Below are positions 33,475-42,859 of a stretch of DNA of 64,000 nucleotides, one piece after another. The notes under the pieces are model-generated. The model searched no databases. It worked only from the letters and a program-made list of their open reading frames with translations, and was not told where the DNA came from. The stretch is from Solwaraspora sp. WMMD791. GTDB lineage: Bacteria; Actinomycetota; Actinomycetes; Mycobacteriales; Micromonosporaceae. A program made the translations under genes and the position numbers. Each line of letters starts with the position of its first letter. Position 1 is the first letter of the stretch. Location of the stretch: positions 2,542,001 to 2,606,000 of the forward strand of contig NZ_CP120737.1 of NCBI RefSeq assembly GCF_029581195.1. Direction: 5' to 3'.

Positions 33475-35111
33475 CTCGGCACCTCCTGCAGGGTCGCGGC
33501 GGCCGTGGCGCGGCCACCGCCGGGTCCCGGGCCGCCGTTTGCGCCACCGCCGTTTGCGCCACCGCCGCCGCGCCGGCCGCCCCGGCGCAGGGTACGCAGG
33601 ACCATGATGTCCTCCCGGCTCAGGCCCAGCGCGAGCACCACCCCGACGTAGGTCGTCACCACCACCGGCAGCCCGACCAGCAGCTGCTCCGGCCAGCCGG
33701 GCAGCAGCAGCCGGACGACCAGGCCGGCGGCGAACGCGGCCAGCCCGGCGGCGAACCCCTTGAGCATGCCGACGGTGACCGGCACCGCGTGGATCAGGGC
33801 CCGTACCTGCAGCACCCGGGCGATGTTGACCACCGCCAGCGAGATCGCCCACGAGATCGCCGCGCCGATGATCCCGTACGCCGGAATCAGCCAGAGGTTG
33901 AGCAGGATGTTCAGCAGCAGGGCGGCGATGTTGTCGTACATGTTGATCGCCACCCGGCCGGACATGTTGAGCACCGTGCCGCACGGTCCGGTGGCCGCGT
34001 TGACCAGCTGCCCGACCGCGAGGATCAGGGTGACCGCCGCCCCGGCGGCGAACCCGCCGCCGAAGACCGTCAGCAGGCTCTCCGGGAAGACCAGCAAGGC
34101 CACGAACGCCGGCAGCGACAGCCGTACCACCCAGCCGGTGGCGGCACCGTAGATTCGCCGTACCTCGTCGGCCCGCCCCTGGTGGTGCAGGTACGCCAGG
34201 TACGGCCCGAACGCGGCGTTGATCGGGGCGAGGACGAATATCGCGACGGTGACCAGCCGGGTGGCGACGTTGTAGACGCCGATCTCGTCGTTGGCGAAGA
34301 AGCCCAGCATCAGGGTGTCGACCCAGATCAGCCCGGTCGACGACAGCGACGACACCCAGCTGACCGTGGAGAAGCTGAACAGTTGCCGGGGCCGGTACAC
34401 GACCGGACTCGGTGCGACCTTGCGCATCAGCCGGGCCAGCGCGCCGAGGGCCAGCAGCGCCGCCGACCAGCCGGCGATGACCAACGCCCAGTAACTGCCG
34501 GTGACGCCGACGCCGGCGATCAGGGCCAGCGCGGTCAGTACGAGCCGGGTACCCGGTTCGTAGATCTGCCCGATCAGGGTGAACGGACGCTGGGTGCGCC
34601 AGCCCCGGGTGGCGGCGAGCGCCGCTTCGCAGACGGTCAGCGCCGGCAAAGTCAGCGCCACCAGGCGCAGCCCGGTGACCAGGCCGGGGTCGTTGAGCGC
34701 GGCGGCCAACGCCGGTGCGGCCAGGGCCAGCGCGACCGCGATCGCGGTCGCCGAACCGGCGGAGATGGCCAGGCCGAGCCGGATGGTGCCGCGGATCGCC
34801 GCCGGGTCGTCGTCGGCCAGGTGTACGGCGACGAACCGGGTCAGCCCGGCCCGGAACCCGGACAGCGACAGCAGGCTGAGCAGGGCCAGCACCGCGTAAC
34901 ACTGGGCGTACTGGCCGACCTCGCTGATCCCGAGGAAACGGGCCAGCAGCAGCATGACCAGGAAGACCGCGCCCTGGTTGAGGACGGCCCCGACCAGGTT
35001 CAGTCCGCCGCCGCGGGCCATGCCCCGGATGTGCTGGTCACCGGACTCGGCGGCAGCGGTCGGCGGCGGGTCCGTCGGCGTTGGAGTTGGCGGCGTCACC
35101 CCGGCGGGCAC
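33471..35111 (-). CDS. Polysaccharide flippase (Wzx / MATE-like)
   Basis: The 546-residue membrane protein has about 14 hydrophobic helices in the MVF/MATE arrangement, with GGGLNLVGAVLNQGAVFLVM at the first helix and TVSWVSSLSSTGLIWVDTL in the middle. It would flip a lipid-linked oligosaccharide to the outer face of the membrane. The GTG at 35111 follows the Wzz stop by one base; an internal ATG at 35021 just before the first helix is possible. The C-terminus carries a Gly/Asn-rich tail with a 15-bp duplication. Confidence 0.86.
   Translation of the reverse strand: MPAGVTPPTPTPTDPPPTAAAESGDQHIRGMARGGGLNLVGAVLNQGAVFLVMLLLARFLGISEVGQYAQCYAVLALLSLLSLSGFRAGLTRFVAVHLADDDPAAIRGTIRLGLAISAGSATAIAVALALAAPALAAALNDPGLVTGLRLVALTLPALTVCEAALAATRGWRTQRPFTLIGQIYEPGTRLVLTALALIAGVGVTGSYWALVIAGWSAALLALGALARLMRKVAPSPVVYRPRQLFSFSTVSWVSSLSSTGLIWVDTLMLGFFANDEIGVYNVATRLVTVAIFVLAPINAAFGPYLAYLHHQGRADEVRRIYGAATGWVVRLSLPAFVALLVFPESLLTVFGGGFAAGAAVTLILAVGQLVNAATGPCGTVLNMSGRVAINMYDNIAALLLNILLNLWLIPAYGIIGAAISWAISLAVVNIARVLQVRALIHAVPVTVGMLKGFAAGLAAFAAGLVVRLLLPGWPEQLLVGLPVVVTTYVGVVLALGLSREDIMVLRTLRRGGRRGGGGANGGGANGGPGPGGGRATAAATLQEVPR
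33537..33566. repeat. 15-bp tandem duplication in the flippase tail
   Basis: GTTTGCGCCACCGCC occurs twice in tandem (33537-33551, 33552-33566). On the coding strand it duplicates GGGAN in the cytoplasmic C-terminal tail. Confidence 0.8.
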
Positions 35112-35112
35112 G

Positions 35113-36234
35113 TCACCGCCCCGTCTGCGGTTCGAGCGCGCCACCTGACTCGTACACCCGGCCGCCGCCGCGCGAGAGCTGCCCCGCCGGCGTCGCCCGA
35201 CCGACCCGGGCCACCGGGATCTCCCGGGTTTCGTCACCGCCGGTGGGGCGCGGCCCCGGCGGCGGCACCGGAGTGTCGGTGGCCGACGTCGGCGGGTCCC
35301 CGGCCCGGTTGCGGGCCAGCAGTTCCAGCATCGCGACCAGGACCACGGCGAGCAGCAGTCCGGCTCCGGCGACCGGCACGGTGGCGTTGATCAGACTGCT
35401 GGTCCGGGAGACCGCGCGAACCGCGCCGACGCTGGCGACCTCAGCCGGGTCGGCGGCCTGCACCTGCGCCCGCGCCGCCTGCAGACCCTGCCGGGCCGAG
35501 GAGAGCGCGCTGGTGGCGGCGTCGCGTTGGGCGAGCAGCGCCTGGTAATCAGGCAGTTTCGGGCCGATCGTGTCGAGCTGCTTCTGGCCGGCCTCGATGG
35601 CGGCGGTGGCGGCGTCGGCGCCCCGGCCGTTGCCGACCGCCTGCATCTGCAGCCGCTGCTGCCGCAGGCTGGCCATCTCGTTGAGGGTCGCCTGGTAGAT
35701 CTTGTCCGGCTGGGTGACCTTGTTCTCCTTCTCCCAGGCGGTGATCGCGGCGGTCGCTTCGGCCACGTCGGTGCTGGCGGCGGTGACCTGTTCGGTGGCG
35801 ATCGCGACCTGCGAGGAGAAGAGGAAGGCCAGCGCGCGTTCGGTGGTCGCGGCGAGCACCGGGGCGACCGACGCGCGGTCCGGCGAAGTGAAGGTGACCT
35901 CCATCTGGCTGCTCGCCCCGACCTGGCTGACCGCCAGCCCGGACCGTAACCGGTTGGCGGCCACTCCGGTGTCGGCGGCGACCTCGTCGACCACCCGGGG
36001 TGAGGTGGCGGCGGCGCTGAACGCGGCCGCGAACTGGTTGGCGGCCTGGTTACCGGTGTACTGCTGCGCGGCGGCACCGCCCACCAGGGCCGGGGCGGCC
36101 ACGTAGGCGGTGGCGGTGTACTGCTGCGGGGCGATCAGCACCAGCGTCGCGGCCGCTCCGGCGGCCAGGACCGGCACACCGACCAGCAGCCACAGCCGCC
36201 GGCGCGCGATGCGCAGGTAGTCGACGATCTCCAC
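35113..36234 (-). CDS. Wzz-type chain-length / polysaccharide co-polymerase protein
   Basis: The 373-residue protein has an N-terminal membrane helix after EIVDYLRIARRRLWLLVG. A long, mostly helical extracytoplasmic domain (about 45-300) follows, and a second helix near 300-325 (VAGAGLLLAVVLVAMLELLA). This is the layout of Wzz proteins that set polymer length. A cytoplasmic Pro/Thr-rich tail follows, without a kinase domain. The GTG at 36234 lies 14 bases after the O-antigen ligase stop. It acts with the flippase and ligase in one operon. Confidence 0.8.
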   Translation of the reverse strand: MEIVDYLRIARRRLWLLVGVPVLAAGAAATLVLIAPQQYTATAYVAAPALVGGAAAQQYTGNQAANQFAAAFSAAATSPRVVDEVAADTGVAANRLRSGLAVSQVGASSQMEVTFTSPDRASVAPVLAATTERALAFLFSSQVAIATEQVTAASTDVAEATAAITAWEKENKVTQPDKIYQATLNEMASLRQQRLQMQAVGNGRGADAATAAIEAGQKQLDTIGPKLPDYQALLAQRDAATSALSSARQGLQAARAQVQAADPAEVASVGAVRAVSRTSSLINATVPVAGAGLLLAVVLVAMLELLARNRAGDPPTSATDTPVPPPGPRPTGGDETREIPVARVGRATPAGQLSRGGGRVYESGGALEPQTGR

Positions 36235-36248
36235 GCTATGGGCTCCTA

Positions 36249-37760
36249 CTACTCGTACCGGACTGGTGGGGCCGGGGCGGCCACCGGCGCAGTGGCGGCC
36301 CGGCCGTGGGCGATGGCGCTGGCGGCGGCGGCGAAGGCGACGAAGTACCAGAGTGTCACCACGTTGGAGATGACGTTGGAGCCGAGGCTGACCGCGATGA
36401 ACGATACGGCGCAGCCGGCGAAGCCGACGGCGACGCCCTGTTCCAGGCTGCCCGGCGGGGCGCGACGCAGGGCGGTCCGGGCGGTGTGCAGCAGCAACAG
36501 CAGCATCGCCAGGTAGGCGAGCAGGCCGGCGAGGCCGGTTTCCACGTACGCCCGGAGCAGGTCGTTGTGCGGCTTCTTGGCCTGCGGTGTCTCGTGCTGG
36601 GTCATGTTCGGCCCGATGCCGGTGACCGGGTTGCGGTTGGCCAGCGGGATGATCTCCGCCCAGTAGCCCACCCGCCACTGCAGGGTGTTGCCGGTCGGTC
36701 CGCCGCCGGTCGGCCGGTCCTGGGCCAGCTGGGCGAACCGGTCACCCACCGACGGCAGCAGGCTGACCCCGGCGACCGCGACGACCAGCAGGGTCGCCAG
36801 CATCCGGCCGCTGCGGTGCAGCACCGCGACGACGATCAGGCCGAGCGCCGCGCCGAGGATCGCCGACCGGGTGTTGGTGAGCATCAGGAAGACCAGGGAG
36901 AGCCCGAGCAGTACGCCGAGCGCCAGCTGGGCCCGCCGCGCCAGGAACCGGTAGATCGCGAACCCGAAGATCACCAGGAACATCAGGTACCGACCGAAGG
37001 TGGTGGACTGGCTGAACGGCCCGCTGACCCGGATGAACTCACCTTTGACCTCGGACGGCACCTGCCCGAAGGCACTGGTCAGCACGGTGTAGAGCAGAGC
37101 CAGGGCCAGCGAGGCGTAGCAGGCGATCAGGATCCGCCGGATCGCCGCCCGGTCGGGCATCAACTGTTCGAGAACGACGAACATGACCACGACGGTCATG
37201 ATCCGGAGGGCTTCCAGCAGGCTCGGCGTCGGCCGGTGCGCGCCGACCGCGCTGACCAGTGCGGTCGCCCCGACGAGCAGCATCGCCCAGCCCAGCGGGG
37301 AGCCGTGCAGCCGGCCCCGGCGGCGCAGCTGGGCGGCGAGCCAGAGTCCGGCGGCGAGCAGGAACAGCACCGCCACCATCGTCGACGGGTCGGTCAGCCG
37401 GGATGCCTGCTCCGTGTCGGCCCGCCCGGCGGTGGGGCCGCTGAGCTTGACCACGTCCAGCAGGGGCCGTACGGCGAGCATCAGGATCACGTACCCGGAG
37501 AACCGGGTCATGGCCAGCACCCCGACGGCGACGCCGGCGGTGAGCGCCAGCGGCAGGACCACCCCGCGCCGGTCCCCGGCGGCGAGCGCCAGACCGGCGG
37601 CGACCGCGACGGCGGCGGCGGCCACCGCGGCGAGCAGGCTGAGCAGCCGGCCGGCCGGCCGCGCGGGCCGGCCATCATTGGGTACGGCGGAGCCGCCGGA
37701 CGCCATGGCGTCGTCCGGCGCCCGACCCGCTGGCCGGGGCTCGTGTCGTGTTGTGGTCAC
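36249..37760 (-). CDS. O-antigen ligase / Wzy-type polymerase family membrane protein
   Basis: The 503-residue protein has about 12 membrane helices and the large extracytoplasmic loop expected of Wzy_C / O-antigen ligase proteins, with NRNPVTGIGPNMT and HNDLLRAYVETGLAGLLAYL. Members polymerize repeat units or ligate glycans to an acceptor. As no other polymerase is seen, it is the likely polymerase of this locus. The GTG start follows a 109-base gap after the GT4 gene, the only sizeable gap in the series. Confidence 0.85.
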   Translation of the reverse strand: MTTTRHEPRPAGRAPDDAMASGGSAVPNDGRPARPAGRLLSLLAAVAAAAVAVAAGLALAAGDRRGVVLPLALTAGVAVGVLAMTRFSGYVILMLAVRPLLDVVKLSGPTAGRADTEQASRLTDPSTMVAVLFLLAAGLWLAAQLRRRGRLHGSPLGWAMLLVGATALVSAVGAHRPTPSLLEALRIMTVVVMFVVLEQLMPDRAAIRRILIACYASLALALLYTVLTSAFGQVPSEVKGEFIRVSGPFSQSTTFGRYLMFLVIFGFAIYRFLARRAQLALGVLLGLSLVFLMLTNTRSAILGAALGLIVVAVLHRSGRMLATLLVVAVAGVSLLPSVGDRFAQLAQDRPTGGGPTGNTLQWRVGYWAEIIPLANRNPVTGIGPNMTQHETPQAKKPHNDLLRAYVETGLAGLLAYLAMLLLLLHTARTALRRAPPGSLEQGVAVGFAGCAVSFIAVSLGSNVISNVVTLWYFVAFAAAASAIAHGRAATAPVAAPAPPVRYE

Positions 37761-37869
37761 CGCACGCCGATCCGCTGTTCCGTCGCCTGGAAACGCCCCC
37801 GTCAGGGTCGCCTGAAATCTAGTCGGATCCCCGATGAGGGAGTATGGGCCGACACGCCGGGTGTGCGCA

Positions 37870-39123
37870 TCAGCCGTCTGGTTCCGACCGAACCTTACGG
37901 CGGGGCCGGATCAGCGGTGTCCGACGCGGTTGCAGCAATTCGTGGTAGAGCGTCTCGAGTTCGGCGGCGGCGGCGTCCCAGGTGTACTCGCTGGTGACCC
38001 GGTCGCGCAGCGCCTGGGCTCCGGCCCGCTCGCCGGCCGGGTCGGCGACCAGTTGGCGCAGCGCCCGGACCAGGTCGTCGGGGTCGCCGTCGCGGAAGAT
38101 CCGGTGACCGGGACCGTCGGCGGTGAGCACCTCGACGTGCGGGGTGATGTCGCTGGCGATCACCGGCAGGCCGTACGAGGCGGCTTCCAGCAGGGTCAAC
38201 GGCAGCCCTTCCAGCCGGGACGGCTGGACGAACCCGGCGGCGTGCGAGTAGAGCTCGGCGAGCAGGTCACCGTAGGCGAACCCGGTGAACACGATCCGCG
38301 GGTCGTCGACCGCTTCGGCACGGACCCGGGCGACGAAGTCGTCGCTGAACGACGACCCGCCGACGATGGCCAGCCGGATGTCGGTGTCGACCTCGCGGAA
38401 CGCCCGGACCAGCAGGTCCGCCGACTTCTCCGGAACGAGCCGGCCGACCATCAGCAGGTACCGCCCGGGGGTGAGGCCGAACCGGGCACCGATGTGCCGG
38501 GCCGGCACCTGCCGGGGGGCGCTGACCCCGTTGGGGATGTAGTTGGCCAGGCTGCCGAACCGGGTCTGGTAGTGGCTGGCCAGCCCCCGGGAGACGGCGA
38601 CCCGGGCGTCGGGTACGTAGCCGGAGAGCCAGTGGGCGGTGCCGAGGACGGTCTGGGCGAGCCGGCTCCACTTGGCCCGCTGCTGGTCGAGACCGTGCAC
38701 GGTGAGGACGACCTTGCTGCGGGCGAGGTATCGCGGCAGCGGGGCGACCAGGCCGGGGCCGAGTCCGTGGTAGTGCACGATGTCGGGCCGTTCGCGCATG
38801 GCGGCGAGGGTGGAGGTGGTGGAGTGCACGATGGCGTCGAGGTGTTTGCTGGCCACCGTCCGTACCTGACGCAGCCGTACGCCCCGGTAGCGGTCCATCG
38901 GCACCGAGCCGTAGCTGGGCCGGCAGTAGACCGTGACGTCGTGCCCTCGGCCGGCCAGCCGGCTGGCGAGTTCTTCGACGTGCCGCTCGATCCCGCCGTA
39001 GGTCGCAGGCATCCCCTTCTGGCCGATCATGGCGATGCGCAGGGGCCGGTACCCCGTGCCGGTCTCGGCACCTTCCTGGTCGACCGGGTGGGAGTTCCCA
39101 GTCACCTGATGGGGGATGGCCAC
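37870..39123 (-). CDS. GT4-family glycosyltransferase (2)
   Basis: The 417-residue GT-B enzyme has RIAMIGQKGMPATYGGIERHV near residue 30, a pattern of rhamnosyl- and related transferases. IVHYHGLGPGLV follows, then the donor-site sequences LLMVGRLVPEKSADLLVRAF and PSRLEGLPLTLLEAASYGLPVI. The GTG start follows AGGAGG. It begins only 24 bases after the polyprenyl synthase stop, so it is probably cotranscribed with the Ebo-type genes. The sugar donor and acceptor are unknown. Confidence 0.87.
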   Translation of the reverse strand: MAIPHQVTGNSHPVDQEGAETGTGYRPLRIAMIGQKGMPATYGGIERHVEELASRLAGRGHDVTVYCRPSYGSVPMDRYRGVRLRQVRTVASKHLDAIVHSTTSTLAAMRERPDIVHYHGLGPGLVAPLPRYLARSKVVLTVHGLDQQRAKWSRLAQTVLGTAHWLSGYVPDARVAVSRGLASHYQTRFGSLANYIPNGVSAPRQVPARHIGARFGLTPGRYLLMVGRLVPEKSADLLVRAFREVDTDIRLAIVGGSSFSDDFVARVRAEAVDDPRIVFTGFAYGDLLAELYSHAAGFVQPSRLEGLPLTLLEAASYGLPVIASDITPHVEVLTADGPGHRIFRDGDPDDLVRALRQLVADPAGERAGAQALRDRVTSEYTWDAAAAELETLYHELLQPRRTPLIRPRRKVRSEPDG

Positions 39124-39147
39124 GATGCCTCCTATGGGATCTGCTGG

Positions 39148-40284
39148 TCAGCGCTGCCGCTCAGCCACCGACTCAGCCAGGGCGGTCAATTCCGTACGCG
39201 TCTCGGGGGTCAACGACGCATCGACGAGAATGGTGACCGCTTCCTGGGTACGAATCCGGATCATCTGCTCGATCGCCTCGAGTGCTCCGGTGTCGACGAT
39301 GATCGTGCGCAGTTCGTCGGCCCCGGCGGCGTCCAGCTCCGGGTTGCCGAACAGTTCTCGCAGCCGCACGGTCTGACCACGGTCCGCCATGTTGCGGGCC
39401 AGCGCCATCATCACCGTCGACTTGCCCTCTCGCAGATCGTCGAGCACCGACTTGCCGGTGACCGTGGGATCGCCGAACACCCCGAGTACGTCGTCGCGGA
39501 GCTGAAAGGCATCGCCCAGTGGATCACCGAAGGCAGCGTACGCGGCCAGCAGCTCAGGTCCAGCCCCAGCCAGGGCAGCACCGATCTGCAATGGTCGGGT
39601 AACCGTGTATCTGGCGGCTTTCATCCGGATTACCGTCAGCGCACTGGCCACCGAACCGTCGCCGACACCGGAGACCAGGTCCAGGTACTGACCGGCGATC
39701 ACCTCGGTACGCATCCCGGCGAAGACCCCGTAGCCGCGCCGGATCTGCTCAGCGTCGAGGCCACACTCGTGGAACATCTGGTCCGCCCACGCGGCGCACA
39801 GGTCACCGCAGAGCAGCGCGGCACTGTGCCCGTACCGGCCGGAGTCGCCCCGCCAGGCCGACCGGGTGTGCAGGTCGGCGAAGACCCGGTGCACCGAGGG
39901 CTCGCCCCGACGGCGGTCACTGCCGTCCATGATGTCGTCGTGGATCAGCGCGAACGCGTGGAAGATCTCCAGCGCGGCGGCGGCCGCGACGATCTCCCGG
40001 CAGTCCGCGCCGCCGGCACCGCGCCATCCCCAGTAGCAGAACGTGGGCCGCAGTCGCTTACCGCCGACCAGGACGAACCGGCGCAGAATGTCGTACACCC
40101 CGCGCGGCGCCCCGTCCGGCCAGTGCGGGTCCTGCCGGTCCAGGAACGCCGTCAACTCCGCGTCGCACCGGGCCCGCAGCGAGCCGTCGACCACGGCCGG
40201 ACCCGGGCCGGCACTGTCAGCGGCGGCCGGACCCGGGCCGGCACCGTCAGCGGCGGCACCGGGGCGGGCCGGCGCGACGGTCAC
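39148..40284 (-). CDS. Polyprenyl diphosphate synthase
   Basis: The 378-residue all-helical isoprenyl synthase has GGKRLRPTF, the first aspartate-rich motif DDIMD and the second region LRDDVLGVFGD, which bind Mg2+ and the diphosphates. Small residues before the first motif (FALIHDDIMD) do not fix the chain length; C15 to C20 or longer is possible. The N-terminus has a repeated Gly/Pro/Ala stretch. The GTG overlaps the preceding phosphodiesterase stop by 4 bases (GTGA). It probably supplies the prenyl donor of the UbiA enzyme at 45353. Confidence 0.88.
   Translation of the reverse strand: MTVAPARPGAAADGAGPGPAAADSAGPGPAVVDGSLRARCDAELTAFLDRQDPHWPDGAPRGVYDILRRFVLVGGKRLRPTFCYWGWRGAGGADCREIVAAAAALEIFHAFALIHDDIMDGSDRRRGEPSVHRVFADLHTRSAWRGDSGRYGHSAALLCGDLCAAWADQMFHECGLDAEQIRRGYGVFAGMRTEVIAGQYLDLVSGVGDGSVASALTVIRMKAARYTVTRPLQIGAALAGAGPELLAAYAAFGDPLGDAFQLRDDVLGVFGDPTVTGKSVLDDLREGKSTVMMALARNMADRGQTVRLRELFGNPELDAAGADELRTIIVDTGALEAIEQMIRIRTQEAVTILVDASLTPETRTELTALAESVAERQR
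40195..40254. repeat. 30-bp tandem duplication in the polyprenyl synthase N-terminus
   Basis: Two 30-bp units (40195-40224, 40225-40254) differ at one base. They encode a doubled Ala/Gly/Pro-rich stretch ahead of the catalytic domain, probably by replication slippage. Confidence 0.8.
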
Positions 40285-41696
40285 CGGGCCACCTCCGTGG
40301 CCGGGGCACGCACCGCGTCGCCGAGGCCGGCCAACTCCAGCAGCAACGACTTGACCTCGGTGGCGGCGACACGGTCGCGGGCCGCCGCCGGTGACGAGCA
40401 GAGCAGCACCGGTCCGTCGGCGGGGTCGGCCGGCAGCCGGCCGTGCGAGCCACGGACCGCCCGCGCGCCGGCGTCCAGTCCGACCACGTTCATCGTGTAC
40501 CGCAGGCCGACCTTCTTGCGGGCCAGGGCGATCGCCGCCCGGGCCTTCGCCGCGCCCGGATTGGCCGGGTCGAACAGCAGCTCCGCCGGGTCGTAGCCGG
40601 GTTTGCGGTGGATCTCCACCAACCGGGCGAAGTCCGGAGCGGCCGCGTCGTCGCGCCAGTAGTAGTAGGTGAACCAGGCCTGCGGCTCGGCGACCAGCAC
40701 CAGTTCGCCGGAGCGCGGATGGTCCAGCCCGGCCGCCGCCTTGCCGTCGGCGTCGAGGACCTGCGCCACCCCGGGCAGGCCGGCGCAGAGCGCGGCCACC
40801 GCCGGCACGTCGGCCGGATCCCGGACGTACACGTGGGCGATCTGGTGGTCCGCGACGGCGAACGCCCGCGACGTCCACGGGTCGAGGTACTCCATGCCGG
40901 CCTGGGTGTAGACCCGCAGCAGACCTTCGGCACGCAGCAGCCGGTTGACGTGCACCGGCTGCGACACGTCGGTGATGCCGTACTCGGACAACGCCACCAC
41001 GGTCGTACCGCGCGCCGCCGCCGCGTCCAGCAGCGGGGCGAGCACCGCGTCGAGCTCGGCCGCCGCCCGCTGCGCGTGCGGACCGTCGCCGCCGTAACGT
41101 TGCAGGTCGTAGTCGAGATGCGGCAGGTACGCCAGAGTCAGGTCCGGCGAATGGTCGACCATGATCTGCCGGGTCGCCTTCGCGATCCACTCCGACGACA
41201 CCAGGCCGGCCCCGGCACCCCAGTAGGAGAACAGCGGAAAGGTGCCGAGCCGGCCGGTCAGCTCGTCGTGCAGCTCCGGCGGATCGGTGTAGCAGTCCGG
41301 ATCCTTGCGGCCGTCGGCGTGGTAGACCGGCCGGGGCGTGACCGTCCAGTTGACGTCCGCACCCATCGCGTACCACCAGCAGATGTTCGCCACCGTGTAG
41401 TCGGGGCGGACCCGGCGGGCGGCGTGCCACAGTTTCTCCCCGCCGACCAGCGCGTTGTGCTGGCGCCAGAGGAACACCTCGCCGAGGTCGCGGAAGTACC
41501 AGCCGTTGCCGACGATACCGTGCCCGGCCGGCGTCTCACCGGTGAGGAACGTCGACTGCACCGAGCAGGTGACCGCCGGCAGGACGGTGCCGAGTTCGGC
41601 CTGGAAACCGGTGTCGGCCAGCGCCGCCAGCCGGGGCATGTGGCGCAGCAGCCGGGGGGTCAGCCCGACCACGTCGAGCACGAGCAGCGGGTTCAT
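40281..41696 (-). CDS. eboF: EboF-like nucleotide pyrophosphatase/phosphodiesterase
   Basis: The 471-residue protein has the alkaline-phosphatase-fold phosphodiesterase pattern: VLDVVGLTPRLL with the metal Asp, the nucleophile region TCSVQSTFLTGETPAGHGI, HLDYDLQRYG with Asp/His ligands, SEYGITD and a late His (ADHQIAH). In Ebo clusters this gene is the type I phosphodiesterase. No signal peptide is visible, so the enzyme is cytosolic. The ATG overlaps the EboE-like stop by 4 bases. The substrate is unknown. Confidence 0.8.
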   Translation of the reverse strand: MNPLLVLDVVGLTPRLLRHMPRLAALADTGFQAELGTVLPAVTCSVQSTFLTGETPAGHGIVGNGWYFRDLGEVFLWRQHNALVGGEKLWHAARRVRPDYTVANICWWYAMGADVNWTVTPRPVYHADGRKDPDCYTDPPELHDELTGRLGTFPLFSYWGAGAGLVSSEWIAKATRQIMVDHSPDLTLAYLPHLDYDLQRYGGDGPHAQRAAAELDAVLAPLLDAAAARGTTVVALSEYGITDVSQPVHVNRLLRAEGLLRVYTQAGMEYLDPWTSRAFAVADHQIAHVYVRDPADVPAVAALCAGLPGVAQVLDADGKAAAGLDHPRSGELVLVAEPQAWFTYYYWRDDAAAPDFARLVEIHRKPGYDPAELLFDPANPGAAKARAAIALARKKVGLRYTMNVVGLDAGARAVRGSHGRLPADPADGPVLLCSSPAAARDRVAATEVKSLLLELAGLGDAVRAPATEVAR

Positions 41697-42859
41697 GCGG
41701 CCTCCGATCCGGCGGCGGTACGGGTGCGGGCGCTCAGGCCGAGCGCGACCAGTTCGTCGTGGGCCTGCGCGAGCTCGGCGGCGATCCCGGCGGCGAGCTG
41801 CGCCGGCCCGGTGGGGCGTTGCCCTTCCGGCAGCACCCCCCAGGTGTAGGTCTCCACGTCGAAGTGGTCGCAGTCGGTGCCGTCGACGATCGCGGCGAGA
41901 CCGGCCCGCAGCTGCGGCATCGTCGAGGTCAACGGCGCGACCGGGGCGGCGTGCAGCGGTACGTGGTAGTGGACCCGCCACGGGCCGGGCAGCCCGGCGT
42001 CGAGCGCCGCGTCGAGGTCGTCGGTCGCCCCGGCGGTACCCGACCGGGTCTGGTGCAGGAACCGTGGTTCGACGTACCCGGCGATCGCGGACCGGTCACG
42101 GACCGGGTCGGTGACCTCCAACGCGGCCGACACCTGGACCTTGACCACCGGCAGCCCGGCGGCCCGCAGCCGGCCGATCGCGGCGACCGGCTCCTCCCAG
42201 GCGCAGGCCAGGTGGGCCAGGTCGACGCAGACACCGAGCCGGTCGGTGTCGACGCCGGCCAGCAGCTGCGCGGCCTGGGCGGTGGTCTCCACGGCGCAGC
42301 CCGGTTCGGGTTCGAAGCCGACCCGGACGGTCCGGCCGGTGTCCCGTTCGACGTCGGCCAGGCCGGCGGCCAGCCGGTCCAGCATCCGGGCGCAGGCGTC
42401 GGCCCGGTCGCTGTCCCACGGCTCGCGCCAGGCCAACGGCAGGGTGGAGATGGAGCCACGCTCGGCGTCGTCGGGCATCAGGTCGGCGAGGATCCGGGCC
42501 AGCGCCAGGGTGTAGTCGAGCCGACGCGGGTCGGCCCAGTCCGGGTGGTAGACGGCGTGTTTGACCACCGGTGCCTGGAACGCCTCGTACGGGAATCCGT
42601 TGAGGGTGACCACTTCCAGGCCACGATCGGTGAGCGCGGCCCGCAGCCGGCGACGGGCGGCCGGGTCGGCGGCCAGCGCGGCGGCGGCCGGCGCGGCCAG
42701 CCACAGCCCGAGGCCGAGCGGGTCGGCGGCCAGCTGCGCGCGGACCGGCACCGCGTACGTGTCGAGCTGGCCGAGCACCCCGTCGAGGTCCTCGGCCGGG
42801 TGCACGTTGGTGCAGTAGCTGAGGTGGACCGTACGGCGGTGCCGGTCGGACAGCCGCAT
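41693..42859 (-). CDS. eboE: EboE-like TIM-barrel protein
   Basis: The 388-residue protein has the EboE hallmark LSYCTNVHPAEDLDGVL near the N-terminus. A xylose-isomerase-like barrel follows, with VTLNGFPYEAFQ, VGFEPEPGCAVE, VCVDLAHLACAWE and HYHVPLH, whose Glu, Asp and His residues would bind metal. EboE is required with its partners for the transport or maturation of certain metabolites in cyanobacteria and bacteroidetes; the reaction is unknown. The ATG overlaps the TatD-like gene's stop by one base. Confidence 0.82.
   Translation of the reverse strand: MRLSDRHRRTVHLSYCTNVHPAEDLDGVLGQLDTYAVPVRAQLAADPLGLGLWLAAPAAAALAADPAARRRLRAALTDRGLEVVTLNGFPYEAFQAPVVKHAVYHPDWADPRRLDYTLALARILADLMPDDAERGSISTLPLAWREPWDSDRADACARMLDRLAAGLADVERDTGRTVRVGFEPEPGCAVETTAQAAQLLAGVDTDRLGVCVDLAHLACAWEEPVAAIGRLRAAGLPVVKVQVSAALEVTDPVRDRSAIAGYVEPRFLHQTRSGTAGATDDLDAALDAGLPGPWRVHYHVPLHAAPVAPLTSTMPQLRAGLAAIVDGTDCDHFDVETYTWGVLPEGQRPTGPAQLAAGIAAELAQAHDELVALGLSARTRTAAGSEAA

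Noticed and set aside
22849-39123. Complete Wzx/Wzy capsule locus with priming glycosyltransferase
   Set aside because: No polyprenyl-phosphate sugar-phosphotransferase and no Wzb/Wzc kinase domain was found in the window; the Wzz-like protein lacks a kinase. The locus is incomplete as seen or uses a remote primer.
37834-40596. Plus-strand open frame of 920 codons
   Set aside because: It is antisense to the GT4 and polyprenyl synthase genes, has a composition dominated by Arg/Gly/Asp/Gln and no recognizable motif. It arises from high GC at third codon positions.
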